Source: Streptomyces luteogriseus
Lineage (GTDB): Bacteria; Actinomycetota; Actinomycetes; Streptomycetales; Streptomycetaceae
Direction of reading: 5' to 3'
Assembly: GCF_014205055.1 (NCBI RefSeq)
Contig: NZ_JACHMS010000001.1
Coordinates: 186,001 to 250,000, forward strand
Length of the DNA: 64,000 nucleotides
This document shows, one piece after another, positions 40,231 to 49,137 of the stretch. The notes under the pieces are model-generated. The model was not told where the DNA came from and did not search any database. It worked only from the letters and a program-made list of their open reading frames with translations. How positions within the stretch are numbered: position 1 is the stretch's first letter; every line of letters starts with the position of its first letter. Position numbers and translations under genes: made by a program.

Positions 40231-42306
40231 TCAGAGCGCGGTCAGCGGCCGCGCGTGCGCGATGAGCAGCGCGACATCGTCATGGTCGGCGGGATGACGG
40301 AGTTGCTGGAGCAGCCGGTCGCAGGTCTTCTCCGCCGACGGGTGCGGTGGGTCCAGCAGGCGCAGGAGATGGTCCAGGCGCTTGTCGATGGGGTCGTCGC
40401 GGGTCTCCACCAGGCCGTCGGTGTAGAGGATCAGTTGATCGCCGGGGTTCATCTCCACGGCGGAGGTTTCGAAGGGTCCGCTGCCCACGCCCAGTGGGGT
40501 GCCGGTGGGCAGGTCGAGCAGTTCGGGTGGTTTGCCCGCCCGCACCAGGACCGGGGGCAGGTGGCCGGCGCAGGCCACGTCCAAGCGGCGGTCGTGGGGG
40601 TCGTAGACCGCGTACACGCACGTGGCGATGTAGGGATCCAGACCCTGGGTGATCCTGTCGAGGTGGGTGAGGATCCGGCTCGGTGCGAGGTCGAGGTCGG
40701 CGAGGGTGGAGGTGGCGGTGCGCAGCCGGCCCATGGCGGTGGCGGCGGGGATGCCGCTGCCCATCACGTCGCCGACCGCAAGGGCGGTGCGGTCACCGCT
40801 GAGGGGGATGATGTCGTACCAGTCGCCGCCGACCTCGTTGAAGGCCTGCGCGGGCCGGTACCGGGTGGCGATCTCCAGGCCGGGGCGGCGGGGCGAGGGC
40901 CGGGGCAGCAGGCTGCGCTGAAGGGTTTCCGCGGCGCTGCGGATGTGCTGGTGCAGGACGGCGTTGTCGATGCTCAGCGCGGCGGACGAGGCCAGCTCGC
41001 AGGCGAGGGTGAGGTCGTCCTCGTCGAAGGGCTGCGGGTTGCGGGCGCGGGCCAGGCCCAGCACGCCGATGATCTCTCCGCGGGCGATGAGGGGGACGGC
41101 CATGTCGGTGTGGACCCCGGCTTCTGCGAGCAGGCCTGCGGCGTCGTCGTCGGCCGCGATACGGCTGAGCTCGCCGATCTCCAGGTGGGTGATCAGCAGG
41201 GGCTTGCGGGTGCGGAGGCAGTGGGCCGCCGGATGGTCGGCGTGATAGGCCGTGAGGTGGCCGGGCGCGATGATCGCCTCGGAGGCACCGGTGGGGTAGG
41301 CGGTCTTCACCGCCAGGGCCCGGAACAGTGCCGGTCCCTCGCCGCGGTCCGGGCGGCCCGTCCGCAGGACGGAGTCCAGGATGTCCACCGCGATCATGTC
41401 GGCCAGGTCGGGCACCAGGACGTCCGCCAGCTCCTGGGCGGTCCGCACCACTTCCAGGGTGGTGCCGATGCGGGCCGAGCCGTCGGCCATGAGGCGCAGG
41501 CGCTGCTGGGCCCGGTCGGCCTGCCTGGCCGCCTCGTACCGGTCGGTGACGTCCACGACGACGTTGGCGATGCCCAGCACCTGCCCGGTCTGGTCTTCGA
41601 GCCGGTAGAGCGACACGGCCCAGGCGTGGTCGTGGTCCGGGTCGGCGCGGGTACGGCCCACCACCTGCTCGTCGACCAGGGGCAGGCCGGTCTCCAGAAC
41701 CTCCCGCATCTGGTTCTCCGCGGTCGTGAAGGGCGCGCCGGGCAGGATCTCCCGGAAGGGGCGGCCCAGGTGGTCGGCCTCCGGGACGCCGTGCATCGCG
41801 GCCAGGGCCCCGTTGACGGCCACGTACCGCAACTCGGTGTCCAGGACGGACAGGCCGATCGGTGCCTGGGTGACCAGCTGGCTGGACAGGGCCACCTTGC
41901 GCTCCACCTGCCGCACGGTGGCCCGGTCGGTGGCGAGCCCGAGCGCGTAGTGGTCACCGAGGTTGTCCGTCAGCCGCATGTTGCGGAACTCGATCGTCCG
42001 GGTGCTGCCGTCCTTGCGCCGCACGGGGAAGGGCCCCGCCCAGCCTCGGCCGGTCTCCATCACCTCGGCGAACAGCGCGAGCCCCGCCTCCCGGTGCTCG
42101 GGATGGAGCAGCAGGGCGGCCGCTTGCTGCCCGACCGCTTCGTCGAAGGTGTAGCCGAACAGTTCCTCGGCCTGGGGGCTCCACATGTCGATCCGGCCGT
42201 CGGCCTCCACCAGCACCGCGGCAACGCCCAGGAGGTCCATCAGCCCGCTAGGGCCGGATGCCGCCTCCACCGGATCACCCTCCGAAGGCTGATTCGCTCG
42301 GCTCAT
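40231..42306 (-). CDS. SpoIIE-type phosphatase with two PAS domains and a GAF domain
   Basis: A 691-residue protein organised PAS (about 20-130, VEADGRIDMWSPQAEELFGY) - PAS (about 145-255, APIGLSVLDTELRYVAVNG) - GAF (about 275-440) - PP2C (about 460-691). Phosphatase motifs are FNEVGGDWYDIIPL, LAVGDVMGSGIPAATAMG and ILYTDGLVETRDD, ending DHDDVALLIAH. Unlike its neighbour at 37900 it lacks the C-terminal HATPase domain, so it would need a separate anti-sigma kinase. The ATG follows GAGGGG at 8 nt; a GTG one codon earlier is possible. Confidence 0.9.
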   Translation of the reverse strand: MSRANQPSEGDPVEAASGPSGLMDLLGVAAVLVEADGRIDMWSPQAEELFGYTFDEAVGQQAAALLLHPEHREAGLALFAEVMETGRGWAGPFPVRRKDGSTRTIEFRNMRLTDNLGDHYALGLATDRATVRQVERKVALSSQLVTQAPIGLSVLDTELRYVAVNGALAAMHGVPEADHLGRPFREILPGAPFTTAENQMREVLETGLPLVDEQVVGRTRADPDHDHAWAVSLYRLEDQTGQVLGIANVVVDVTDRYEAARQADRAQQRLRLMADGSARIGTTLEVVRTAQELADVLVPDLADMIAVDILDSVLRTGRPDRGEGPALFRALAVKTAYPTGASEAIIAPGHLTAYHADHPAAHCLRTRKPLLITHLEIGELSRIAADDDAAGLLAEAGVHTDMAVPLIARGEIIGVLGLARARNPQPFDEDDLTLACELASSAALSIDNAVLHQHIRSAAETLQRSLLPRPSPRRPGLEIATRYRPAQAFNEVGGDWYDIIPLSGDRTALAVGDVMGSGIPAATAMGRLRTATSTLADLDLAPSRILTHLDRITQGLDPYIATCVYAVYDPHDRRLDVACAGHLPPVLVRAGKPPELLDLPTGTPLGVGSGPFETSAVEMNPGDQLILYTDGLVETRDDPIDKRLDHLLRLLDPPHPSAEKTCDRLLQQLRHPADHDDVALLIAHARPLTAL

Positions 42307-42599
42307 CACATTCGCCCCTCAGGCCTGTCGACCTCACCGGCGCACCCGCCTGCCCCGGCAGCCGCATACGGCGGTCTCCTCGCAGGCCGGCAATCCGTTC
42401 ACGATGCGGCACGCGGCACGCGTTCGGCCAGGGGACGCGCCGGGAGAACGTCGCGCCGTCGGCCGAACCTCACGACCCCGGGCCACCGGCATGGGGCCCG
42501 CGCCGTACCCGCTGGGTGCTGGGTCGGTCCTCACCCTTCCAGCTTTCCATACGTCCCGATTCATCCCGGAAAAATCAGTTCTCCCTGCTGAGGTCCGGG

Positions 42600-43428
42600 G
42601 ACCCTGTGCGACCGGCCGTCGGCGGCGTGCCGTGCGGTGCCGGAAGCTCCCGCCCCAGGCGGGCGAGCGAGGAGAGGGCCATCACCACGGGGGGACAGCA
42701 GCATGCCTGCGGCCGTCACCAGCAGGCCGGTGCGCAGTCCCCACTCCTCCGCGAGGAAACCACCGGCCAGGGAGCCGAGTGGGGTCAGGCCCATGCCGGC
42801 GAACGTGATCGTCGCCGCCGCGCGTCCTTGCAGCCCGTCCGGAGTGACGGCCTGCCGTACGGCCATGATCGTGACGTTCACCAACTGGCCACCGAGCCCG
42901 AACATGAACCCGACCGCGAGGAGGGCGGGAACCGTTACGGCTGCCTTCCAGCGCGCTGTTGCCTCGCACGAGTTGGTCGCGCGCCACCAGTCGTACGAGC
43001 GACGCCTGGTACGCCACGTCGAAGAACACGGACAGGGAGCCGACGGCGAAGGCGAGCGCGAGCAGGCCGGGCATGCCCAGCAGGCCGGAGAGGCCGGCCG
43101 CGGCCACAGCGCCCAGGGCCAGGGCGCGGCCGCCGTCCGTGAGCACCATCGTCGTGCGGGTGCGCCACCTGTCCACCCACGCGCCGGCGAAGAGCGACAG
43201 CAACAGGATGGGTGCCTGCCCCACGGCACGGAGGACGCCCAGCTGGCCGGCACCGGCGTCGAGTGTCAGGACGGCCAGGAGCGGCAGGATCACCAGGCTT
43301 GTGTGTTCCCCGAGTTGGGAGGCCGTCTGCCCCACCCAGAGTCTGCGGAAGTCGGCGTCCCGCCGCAGGCCGGGCGGAGCGGGCCGACGGGAATGCGGTT
43401 CGGCGGAGGAAGCGGCCGGCACGGGCAT
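42600..43428 (-). pseudogene. MFS exporter pseudogene with internal deletion
   Basis: The N-terminal third is a clean MFS_3-type exporter (FRRLWVGQTASQLGEHTSLV, LLSLFAGAWVDRWRTRTTMV, then VARDQLVRGNSALEGS). A frameshift near 42945 joins this to VPALLAVGFMFGLGGQLVNV, skipping more than 100 residues, and another near 42690 disrupts the tail after LLVTAAGMLLSP. The remaining length is far below the usual 400-420 residues. Confidence 0.82.
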
Positions 43429-43685
43429 CCCTTGTCTCGCCGGCAACGAGGCCCGCCACCGCACGCACGGGAGGTGCGTCGGCGGTCCGGGCAGAAGAGG
43501 GCTCGCTGTGCCGCTACATCAAGGGCAGCACGCGATGACAGGCCGGTCACGGCCGACAACGTCAACGCGCGCTCGGGACACCGACCATGTGATCGCTCCT
43601 CGTGGGTGACTCGCTGTGCCCGAACTCTAGGCGCCGGTGGACCGGCACGGAAGGTGGCACCTCCCGACTGTCACGGGACCCGGGC

Positions 43686-43880
43686 TCATGACGTGTGATG
43701 CAGGATCTCGGCGGCCAGGCGTTCGTCCGGTGCCCTGGGCAGCGTGTGGCCCATGCCCTCGATCATCACGAGGCGGGCGCCCGGGACGGCGGCGGTCGCC
43801 TCGGCGTGTGCGGGCGGGAACATCGGGTCCTCCGTACCGTGCAGGACCGGCGTCGGTGCGGTGCCCGAGGCCAGGTCGGT
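43686..43880 (-). pseudogene. Alpha/beta-hydrolase C-terminal fragment
   Basis: The last 60 or so residues of a hydrolase are readable: PTPVLHGTEDPMFPPAHAEA with the acid residue and VMIEGMGHTLPRAPDE with the catalytic His, then a stop. Nothing of the nucleophile domain is found upstream. Confidence 0.65.
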
Positions 43881-44180
43881 GGTGGAACCCGAGCCGGCGG
43901 CCCCTGCGAGGGGGAGGGCCCTCGCCGAACGAAGGGGAAACGCGCATCCGTGCCCAGGCGCCGCGCCAACGCCGCCGACCGCACCGGCGAACGGCCTGCG
44001 CCGCGGCCGGTCGCCGCCACGGCCCCTCCCCCGCTCTCGCGCTGCAACGGGCGGCGGGCAACGCTGCGGTGGCCCGTTCGATCCAGCGGGCACGGGACGA
44101 GCACCATCTCGAACGGGAAGGAGAACGGGGTGGGGCCGGAGGCCGCGAAGGCGACGGGGCCGTGCCGGTCCGGCGGCGGC
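43880..44180 (+). pseudogene. Fragment resembling the N-terminus of an eCIS-associated (DUF4157-type) protein
   Basis: One frame reads ALALQRAAGNAAVARSIQR followed by RDEHHLERE. This recalls the leader of Streptomyces proteins linked to extracellular contractile injection systems (LALQRxAGNAAV motif). The frame drifts on both sides and ends at 44188 without the expected metallopeptidase-like domain, so only a scrap remains. Confidence 0.35.
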
Positions 44181-44430
44181 GGGGGTGAATGGGGCTCCCA
44201 CCCGAACGACCCGTTCGAGAAGAACACCGGGTCCAGGGCCGGAGGATGGCCCGGGGAGCCGACCGCGGCCTGTCACCGGCCGGGACCGCCGCGAGCGGCG
44301 GGCTGACAGGCGCAGCGTAGACACGGGCGCCACGGCCCCCGCCCCGCCCGAGGGGCGGACCGGCCCGGCCCGGCGGCCACGACCTCGTCCGCGGTTCGCA
44401 CTCTCACCGCCGCATCGGCAGGATGGGACC

Positions 44431-44964
44431 ATGACCGAGATCCGCACGCCCCGTCTCCTCCTGCGCCGATGGCTGGAGGACGACCTCGTCCCCCTGTCCG
44501 AGATCCATGCCGACCCGGCGGTGATGCGCCGGATCGGCGACGGCGCGACGCGCTCCGGGGACCGGACCGCGCAGGACATCGAGGCGTGGGAGGAGGAGTG
44601 GGACGAGGAAGGGTTCGGGATGTTCGCCGTCGAACTCCTGGGCTCGGGTGAGCTGGCGGGCGCCGTCGGTCTGTCCGTGGCCGACGCTCCGGCGGAGATC
44701 GCCGGCCAGGTGGCGATCAGCTGGCGGCTCGGACGGGTGTTCTGGGGTCAGGGGTACGCGTCCGAAGCGGCCCACGCCACCCTGGAATTCGCCGTGCAGG
44801 ACCGCGGTCTCGACCGGGTGGTGGCCGTGCGCCGCATCACCGACACGGCCTCGGCGAACGTGCTCGACAAACTCGGCATGCAGGCGGAAGGCACCGCGCA
44901 GGACCCGGCTCTCGGGCACGACCTCGCGGTGTACGGCATCGACCTCACGCAGTACCAGGAATAG
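44431..44964 (+). CDS. GNAT acetyltransferase (RimJ/RimL-like)
   Basis: A 177-residue acetyltransferase starting TEIRTPRLLLRRWLEDDL, the typical opening of RimJ/RimL-type N-acetyltransferases. The acetyl-CoA region is WRLGRVFWGQGYASEAAHAT (Q/R-x-x-G-x-A equivalent GQGYAS), and VRRITDTASANVLDKLGM is motif B. Substrate unknown. Its 3' end overlaps the tail of the convergent TetR gene by 20 nt. Upstream lie only gene remnants. Confidence 0.9.
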   Translation: MTEIRTPRLLLRRWLEDDLVPLSEIHADPAVMRRIGDGATRSGDRTAQDIEAWEEEWDEEGFGMFAVELLGSGELAGAVGLSVADAPAEIAGQVAISWRLGRVFWGQGYASEAAHATLEFAVQDRGLDRVVAVRRITDTASANVLDKLGMQAEGTAQDPALGHDLAVYGIDLTQYQE

Positions 44965-45586
44965 CGCCGGTGGCGCGGCCGGCCGGTTCGCCGTCCGGCT
45001 TGCGCACCGCCGCGTCGAGGACGGGACCCAGTTCCCGGGCCACGGTCGTCAGGGCCCGGACGTCCTGCTCGGCACGGGCGAGGAGGATCGCCCCCTCCAG
45101 GCTGCTGATCATGAGCGTGGCGAGTGCGCCGGTCCGTTCCTCGGGCACACCCATCCCGGCCAGGGCTCGGGCGACGGCACCGGTCCAGGTGGCGAAGGCG
45201 GCGGATGCGGCCTTCCGCGTGGAGGGGACCGACTCCGCGCAGTCCACCGTGGCCGCCGCGACCGGGCAGCCGCCCGCGAAGCCGGCGGTCTCGTACTCGT
45301 CGGTCCACTGACGCGCCATGGCGGCGAAGAGCCCGCTCGGCGTCGGCTCGGGCAGCGAGGCAAGGAAACGGGCGACGCGGTCCGCCGCGTATCCGCCCGC
45401 CCAGCCCACCGCCTCGTCGACCAACTGCGTCTTGCCGCCGGGAAAGTAGTGCTGGAGCGAGCCGCGAGGGGCCCCGGCGTCGGCGGCGACCTCGCGCATG
45501 CCGGTGGCGGCGACTCCGTCGCGGCGGATGAGCTGGGCCGCGCTGAAGACCATCCGCTCGCGAGGTCCCCGTTCAGCCTTCGCCAT
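44945..45586 (-). CDS. TetR-family repressor, probable regulator of the divergent dehydrogenase
   Basis: A 213-residue TetR regulator of the YxaF/LmrA-like group: VFSAAQLIRRDGVAATGMRE and APRGSLQHYFPGGKTQLVDEA form the helix-turn-helix, with GGCPVAAATVDC in the ligand domain typical of this group. Two near-perfect palindromic operators (45635-45650 and 45661-45678) lie just upstream, between it and the divergent dehydrogenase gene, so autoregulation and control of that gene are likely. Confidence 0.9.
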   Translation of the reverse strand: MAKAERGPRERMVFSAAQLIRRDGVAATGMREVAADAGAPRGSLQHYFPGGKTQLVDEAVGWAGGYAADRVARFLASLPEPTPSGLFAAMARQWTDEYETAGFAGGCPVAAATVDCAESVPSTRKAASAAFATWTGAVARALAGMGVPEERTGALATLMISSLEGAILLARAEQDVRALTTVARELGPVLDAAVRKPDGEPAGRATGAIPGTA

Positions 45587-45634
45587 CGCCCGGTCTCCCT
45601 CAGCTCCGTCGTACGTCCGTCTCGAGTCTCACCC

Positions 45635-45678
45635 TATGACCGTCGTCATAACCGGGGCTACTATGACCGCTGTCATAG
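45635..45678. promoter_or_regulatory. Twin TetR operators TATGAC-N4-GTCATA
   Basis: TATGACCGTCGTCATA (45635-45650) and CTATGACCGCTGTCATAG (45661-45678) are perfect inverted repeats with the same half-site; their centres are 27 bp apart. They lie in the 147-bp gap between the divergent TetR and dehydrogenase genes. Confidence 0.8.
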
Positions 45679-45733
45679 TCGAGGGCGGCGGTGACGGCTC
45701 GGCTTCCGCGCGAGCCGCGGGAGGCGGTGCGTC

Positions 45734-46645
45734 ATGAACGTCGGTTTCATCGGTCTCGGGGTCATGGGGCAGCCCATGGCACTGAACCTCGCTCGTGCCG
45801 GGACCCGGCTCGTGGTCTGGAACCGCACCCTGGAGCGGTGCGAACCGCTGCGCGCCGCGGGCGCCGAGGTGGTGGCCAGTGCCGCCGAGGTGTTCCACCG
45901 GGCCGCCACCGTGTTCCTCATGCTGGCCGACGAGTCGGCCGTGGACGCGGTCCTGGGGCGCGACACCCCGGACTTCGCCCGGCTCGTGGCCGGCCGCACC
46001 GTCGTCCACATGGGCACGACCTCGGCCGAGTACTCCTGCGGCCTCCAGGAGGACATCCGGGCGGCGGGCGGGCGTTACGTCGAGGCCCCGGTCTCCGGCA
46101 GCCGCGTCCCCGCCGAGCGGGGCGAACTGGTCGGAATGCTGGCGGGTGACGACGACGCCCTGGCGACCGTCCGGCCCCTGCTCGCTCCCCTGTGCCGGGA
46201 GACGTTCGGGTGCGGGGCCGTCCCGGGCGCCCTGCTGCTGAAGTTCTCCGTGAACCTGTTCCTGATCGCGGTGGTCACGGGGCTCGCCGAGGCGTTCCAT
46301 TTTGCCGAGCGGCACGGACTCGATCAGCGTCTCTTCCGGGACGTCCTGGACGCCGGCCCCATGGCCAGCGCCGTCTCCCGGGTCAAGGCGCCCAAGCTGC
46401 TGGAGCGCGACTTCTCGGTCCAGGCGGCCGCCGCGGACGTCCTGAAGAACAACCGCCTGATCGCCGAGGCCGCCCGCAAGGCCGACCTGGCGTCCCCGCT
46501 GCTCGACGTGTGCCACGCCCTCTACGACGAGACCGTCCGGCGGGGCCACGGCGGCGAGGACATGGTGGCCGTCCTGCACGCCCTGGAGGCCCGGACCGCA
46601 GGCGCTCCTGTATCGGAGGACCGAAACACCGACGCCTCCGCCTAG
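45734..46645 (+). CDS. NAD(P)-dependent beta-hydroxyacid dehydrogenase (3-HIBADH family)
   Basis: A 303-residue enzyme. The N-terminal Rossmann domain starts [20 protein letters not shown] with V-V-W-N-R (NADP-type Arg after strand 2); the substrate-binding motif is [16 protein letters not shown], and [17 protein letters not shown] holds the catalytic Lys in place of the usual G-x2-K-x-x-[22 protein letters not shown] is the C-terminal helical signature. Family members reduce or oxidise small hydroxyacids or semialdehydes; the substrate is unclear. Divergent TetR control is indicated by twin operators. Confidence 0.9.
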   Translation: MNVGFIGLGVMGQPMALNLARAGTRLVVWNRTLERCEPLRAAGAEVVASAAEVFHRAATVFLMLADESAVDAVLGRDTPDFARLVAGRTVVHMGTTSAEYSCGLQEDIRAAGGRYVEAPVSGSRVPAERGELVGMLAGDDDALATVRPLLAPLCRETFGCGAVPGALLLKFSVNLFLIAVVTGLAEAFHFAERHGLDQRLFRDVLDAGPMASAVSRVKAPKLLERDFSVQAAAADVLKNNRLIAEAARKADLASPLLDVCHALYDETVRRGHGGEDMVAVLHALEARTAGAPVSEDRNTDASA

Positions 46646-46712
46646 GCGCTGTCGCATGCTGCCGTGGCACAAGGGTGCGGCGAAGGGCGTCGAGGACCGG
46701 GCAGCGCGAGGG

Positions 46713-47474
46713 TCAGGCGTGGGACAGCGCGAAGGAGACCAGGAAGCCACAGACCGTGACCAGCCCGATGGCCAGATGGGCTTCCTGGAACGCCTCGGGG
46801 ATCATCGTGTCGGCGATCATGGCCAGGATCGCTCCGGCGGCCACCGCCGTCACCCCCGCGATCACGGTGGGCGAAAAGCCGCCGAGGACGGCGTAGCCGA
46901 GGATCGCGGAGAGAGTGCTCGCGGCCGCGATGACGCCCCACACCCCGAAGACGTAGGCCTTGCCGCGCCCGGCCTTCTTCATTCCTGCCGAACTGGACAG
47001 GCCCTCCGGGATGTTGCTGATGAACACCGCCGCGACCGTCACGAGGCTGACCGCCCCGCCGTCGAGCAGGCTGACTCCGATCACCGCCGACTCGGGCACT
47101 CCGTCCAGGAGCGCGCCGAGTGCCAGCGCCGTGCCCGAGCCGCCCTGTTCATCCTCTGACGGCTGCGTCTGTTCCGTGTGATGGCCCGAGCGCTTGCGAT
47201 GGCGAGCGCCTCGGCGCGCCAGCCACAGGTTCCCTGCGGTGTAGGCGACCGCGCCGGCCAGCGTCCCGATCGCAGCCGGGCCCAGTCCACCCTTCTCGTA
47301 GGCCTCGCCGACCAGTTCGAAGGAGACGGCCGAGAGGAGCACGCCGGCACCGAAGGCCATCACCAGCGCGATGACCTTCTGCGACACGCGCATCCCGTAG
47401 CCGAACACCGCTCCCAGCAGGAGAGCGCTGCCTGCCAGCAACCCCCAGCCACCCGCTTGCATCACCTCGGACAT
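46713..47474 (-). CDS. ZIP-family divalent metal transporter
   Basis: A 253-residue polytopic protein with about seven to eight hydrophobic segments. The metal-binding helix motifs are LGALLDGVPESAVIGVSLLD and NIPEGLSSSAGMKKAGR (the family box H/N-x-x-E-G). A variable hydrophilic loop around residues 88-112 is rich in His/Arg/Lys and Glu (RHRKRSGHHTEQ), a usual cytosolic metal-binding loop of ZIP proteins. It imports zinc or a similar metal. Confidence 0.88.
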   Translation of the reverse strand: MSEVMQAGGWGLLAGSALLLGAVFGYGMRVSQKVIALVMAFGAGVLLSAVSFELVGEAYEKGGLGPAAIGTLAGAVAYTAGNLWLARRGARHRKRSGHHTEQTQPSEDEQGGSGTALALGALLDGVPESAVIGVSLLDGGAVSLVTVAAVFISNIPEGLSSSAGMKKAGRGKAYVFGVWGVIAAASTLSAILGYAVLGGFSPTVIAGVTAVAAGAILAMIADTMIPEAFQEAHLAIGLVTVCGFLVSFALSHA

Positions 47475-47584
47475 GCAGCGCCGTGTACCCGCGCGAGCGT
47501 GATCGGCACCTGAGGTGGCCGGAGGCCGGGATCAGTGGTCGGCGTCGGTGGCGGACCGAGCCGTCCTCGGGCAGGCTGGCCCGC

Positions 47585-47968
47585 ATGGTCTCGGTGGTGC
47601 AGAACGTGGCGATCGACTGTATGAACGCCTATGAATTGGCCCGGTTCTGGAGTGAGGTGACCGGTTGTCCGCTGCATCCGCAGGACGAACCGGGTGACCG
47701 GGAGGTTCAGGTCATGCTTCCGGAGGGCCCGCTGCTGTACTTCAACCAGGTGCCGGAGCCGAAGACGATCAAGAACCGGATCCATCTGTGCCTGCGTCCG
47801 ACGACCTCGCGCGAGGAAGAGGTCGAGCGGCTGCTGAAGCTCGGAGCCACCCTGGTCACGGATCGGAGGAAGCCCGACGGGTCGGGCTGGGCCGTCCTCG
47901 CCGACCCCGAGGGCAATGAATTCTGTGTCCTGCGGAGCGAGTCCGATCGGGCTGCGACGTCTTCCTGA
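47585..47968 (+). CDS. VOC-family (glyoxalase-like) protein
   Basis: A 127-residue protein with the beta-alpha-beta-beta-beta plan: VQNVAIDCMNAYELARFWSE at the start, LLYFNQVPEPKTIKNRIHLC in the middle and GWAVLADPEGNEFCVLRS at the end. The segments NRIHLCL and NEFCVL supply typical metal-ligand positions. No substrate can be inferred. The ATG at 47585 places the first strand at the N-terminus. Confidence 0.85.
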   Translation: MVSVVQNVAIDCMNAYELARFWSEVTGCPLHPQDEPGDREVQVMLPEGPLLYFNQVPEPKTIKNRIHLCLRPTTSREEEVERLLKLGATLVTDRRKPDGSGWAVLADPEGNEFCVLRSESDRAATSS

Positions 47969-48076
47969 GCCTCGGACACTGCGTACGGGAGCAGCACCGT
48001 GATTGGCCGTGTGACGTCTGTTCAGGGTGGGTGGGCCGCAATAGCGTGAGCGGCCTTCGCGTTCTGGGGAGGTCTC

Positions 48077-49135
48077 GTGAACGGGCTTCGCGCGGTCGTC
48101 GTCTGTCTCGTGATCACGTGTGCCGCGGTGATGTCGCCGGGCGCTGCCACGGCCGTGACGCCGGGTTGGTCGGCGCTGGCGGTACCGGCGGCGGCCCCGC
48201 CGGTGACCGTGTCCCATCTCGCCGCGCGCGGGCCGGGCGAGGCCTGGGCGACCGGGTACGAGCAGGCCGCGGACGGGCTGCGGCCGATGTTGTATCGGTG
48301 GGACGGCACGGCGTGGAGCCGGGACACCGGTTTCCCCGGCGCCGGTGAACCGGGCCGCCTCGGCAAGGTCCGGTTCGTCGGCAAGGAGGTGTGGATCTTC
48401 CACGAACGCCGGGGCGCAGGAGAGATTCTGCGCCGGTCGGCAGCGGGGTGGAGGGCCGTGCCGCTGCCGCAGGCCCTGTGGACCTACCAGGACTTCACCG
48501 CCGTAGCGGGTGCCGCCTGGGTGGTGGGCGAGGACGACACCGGGCTGAAGGTGCTGCGCTACGACGGATCGCGCTGGACCGCGCAGTCCGTGCCGGACGG
48601 GGTCCACTACGTCATGGGGATCACCGCACGCACCGCCACCGACGCCTGGGCCTGGGCGGACGCCGGCACCGGGACGAGCGGCATCCTGCGCTGGGACGGC
48701 ACGCTGTGGCGGGACGCGAAGGTGCCGCTGCCGCCGGACAGCAACGTGCACACGATCCTGCCCGAACCGTCCGGAAGGGTCACGATCGGCGGCAGCCGGT
48801 ACGTGGACGGCGCGCCCCGCACCTATCTGACGACCTGGAACGGGCACACCTGGCGCACCACGTACCCGCCGCTGGGCGACACCTCCATCGAGGCCTTGGT
48901 GCGCGGCCCGGACGGGGCGCTGTGGCTGCCGGTGCGCAGCGACCACGCGTTCCAGTCGAAGTACGCGCGGGTGGACGGCACGCGCACCGTCTTCTCCTAC
49001 GGCCCCGCGCGCACGAACGCGATCGACGTCAAACCCCGTGCGCTGACGCGGGCCGGGGTCTGGCTGCTGTCCTTCGGGAGCGTCGAGATCTACGGCTCGA
49101 AGCCGAACCTGATGAGCGAGCGGCTGGGAGGCTGA
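48077..49135 (+). CDS. Secreted WD/Trp-repeat (beta-propeller-like) protein A
   Basis: A 352-residue exported protein. The GTG follows GGGGAGG; a Sec signal (VVVCLVITCAAVMSPGAATA) covers about residues 1-26. The mature part consists of recurring blocks with the core (L/M)-x-(R/Y)-W/Y-D-G-T/S-x-W: MLYRWDGTAW, VLRYDGSRW, ILRWDGTLW, TTWNGHTW. Each is preceded by a hydrophobic strand and an A-W-A/V-x-G strand (EAWATGYE, AAWVVGED), which suggests a beta-propeller. No catalytic motif is seen. The next gene starts 2 nt after its stop and encodes a similar protein. Confidence 0.75.
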   Translation: MNGLRAVVVCLVITCAAVMSPGAATAVTPGWSALAVPAAAPPVTVSHLAARGPGEAWATGYEQAADGLRPMLYRWDGTAWSRDTGFPGAGEPGRLGKVRFVGKEVWIFHERRGAGEILRRSAAGWRAVPLPQALWTYQDFTAVAGAAWVVGEDDTGLKVLRYDGSRWTAQSVPDGVHYVMGITARTATDAWAWADAGTGTSGILRWDGTLWRDAKVPLPPDSNVHTILPEPSGRVTIGGSRYVDGAPRTYLTTWNGHTWRTTYPPLGDTSIEALVRGPDGALWLPVRSDHAFQSKYARVDGTRTVFSYGPARTNAIDVKPRALTRAGVWLLSFGSVEIYGSKPNLMSERLGG

Positions 49136-49137
49136 CC

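Noticed and set aside
40186..42591. 801-codon plus-strand open frame
   Set aside because: Antisense of a SpoIIE-type phosphatase gene whose motifs are unmistakable.
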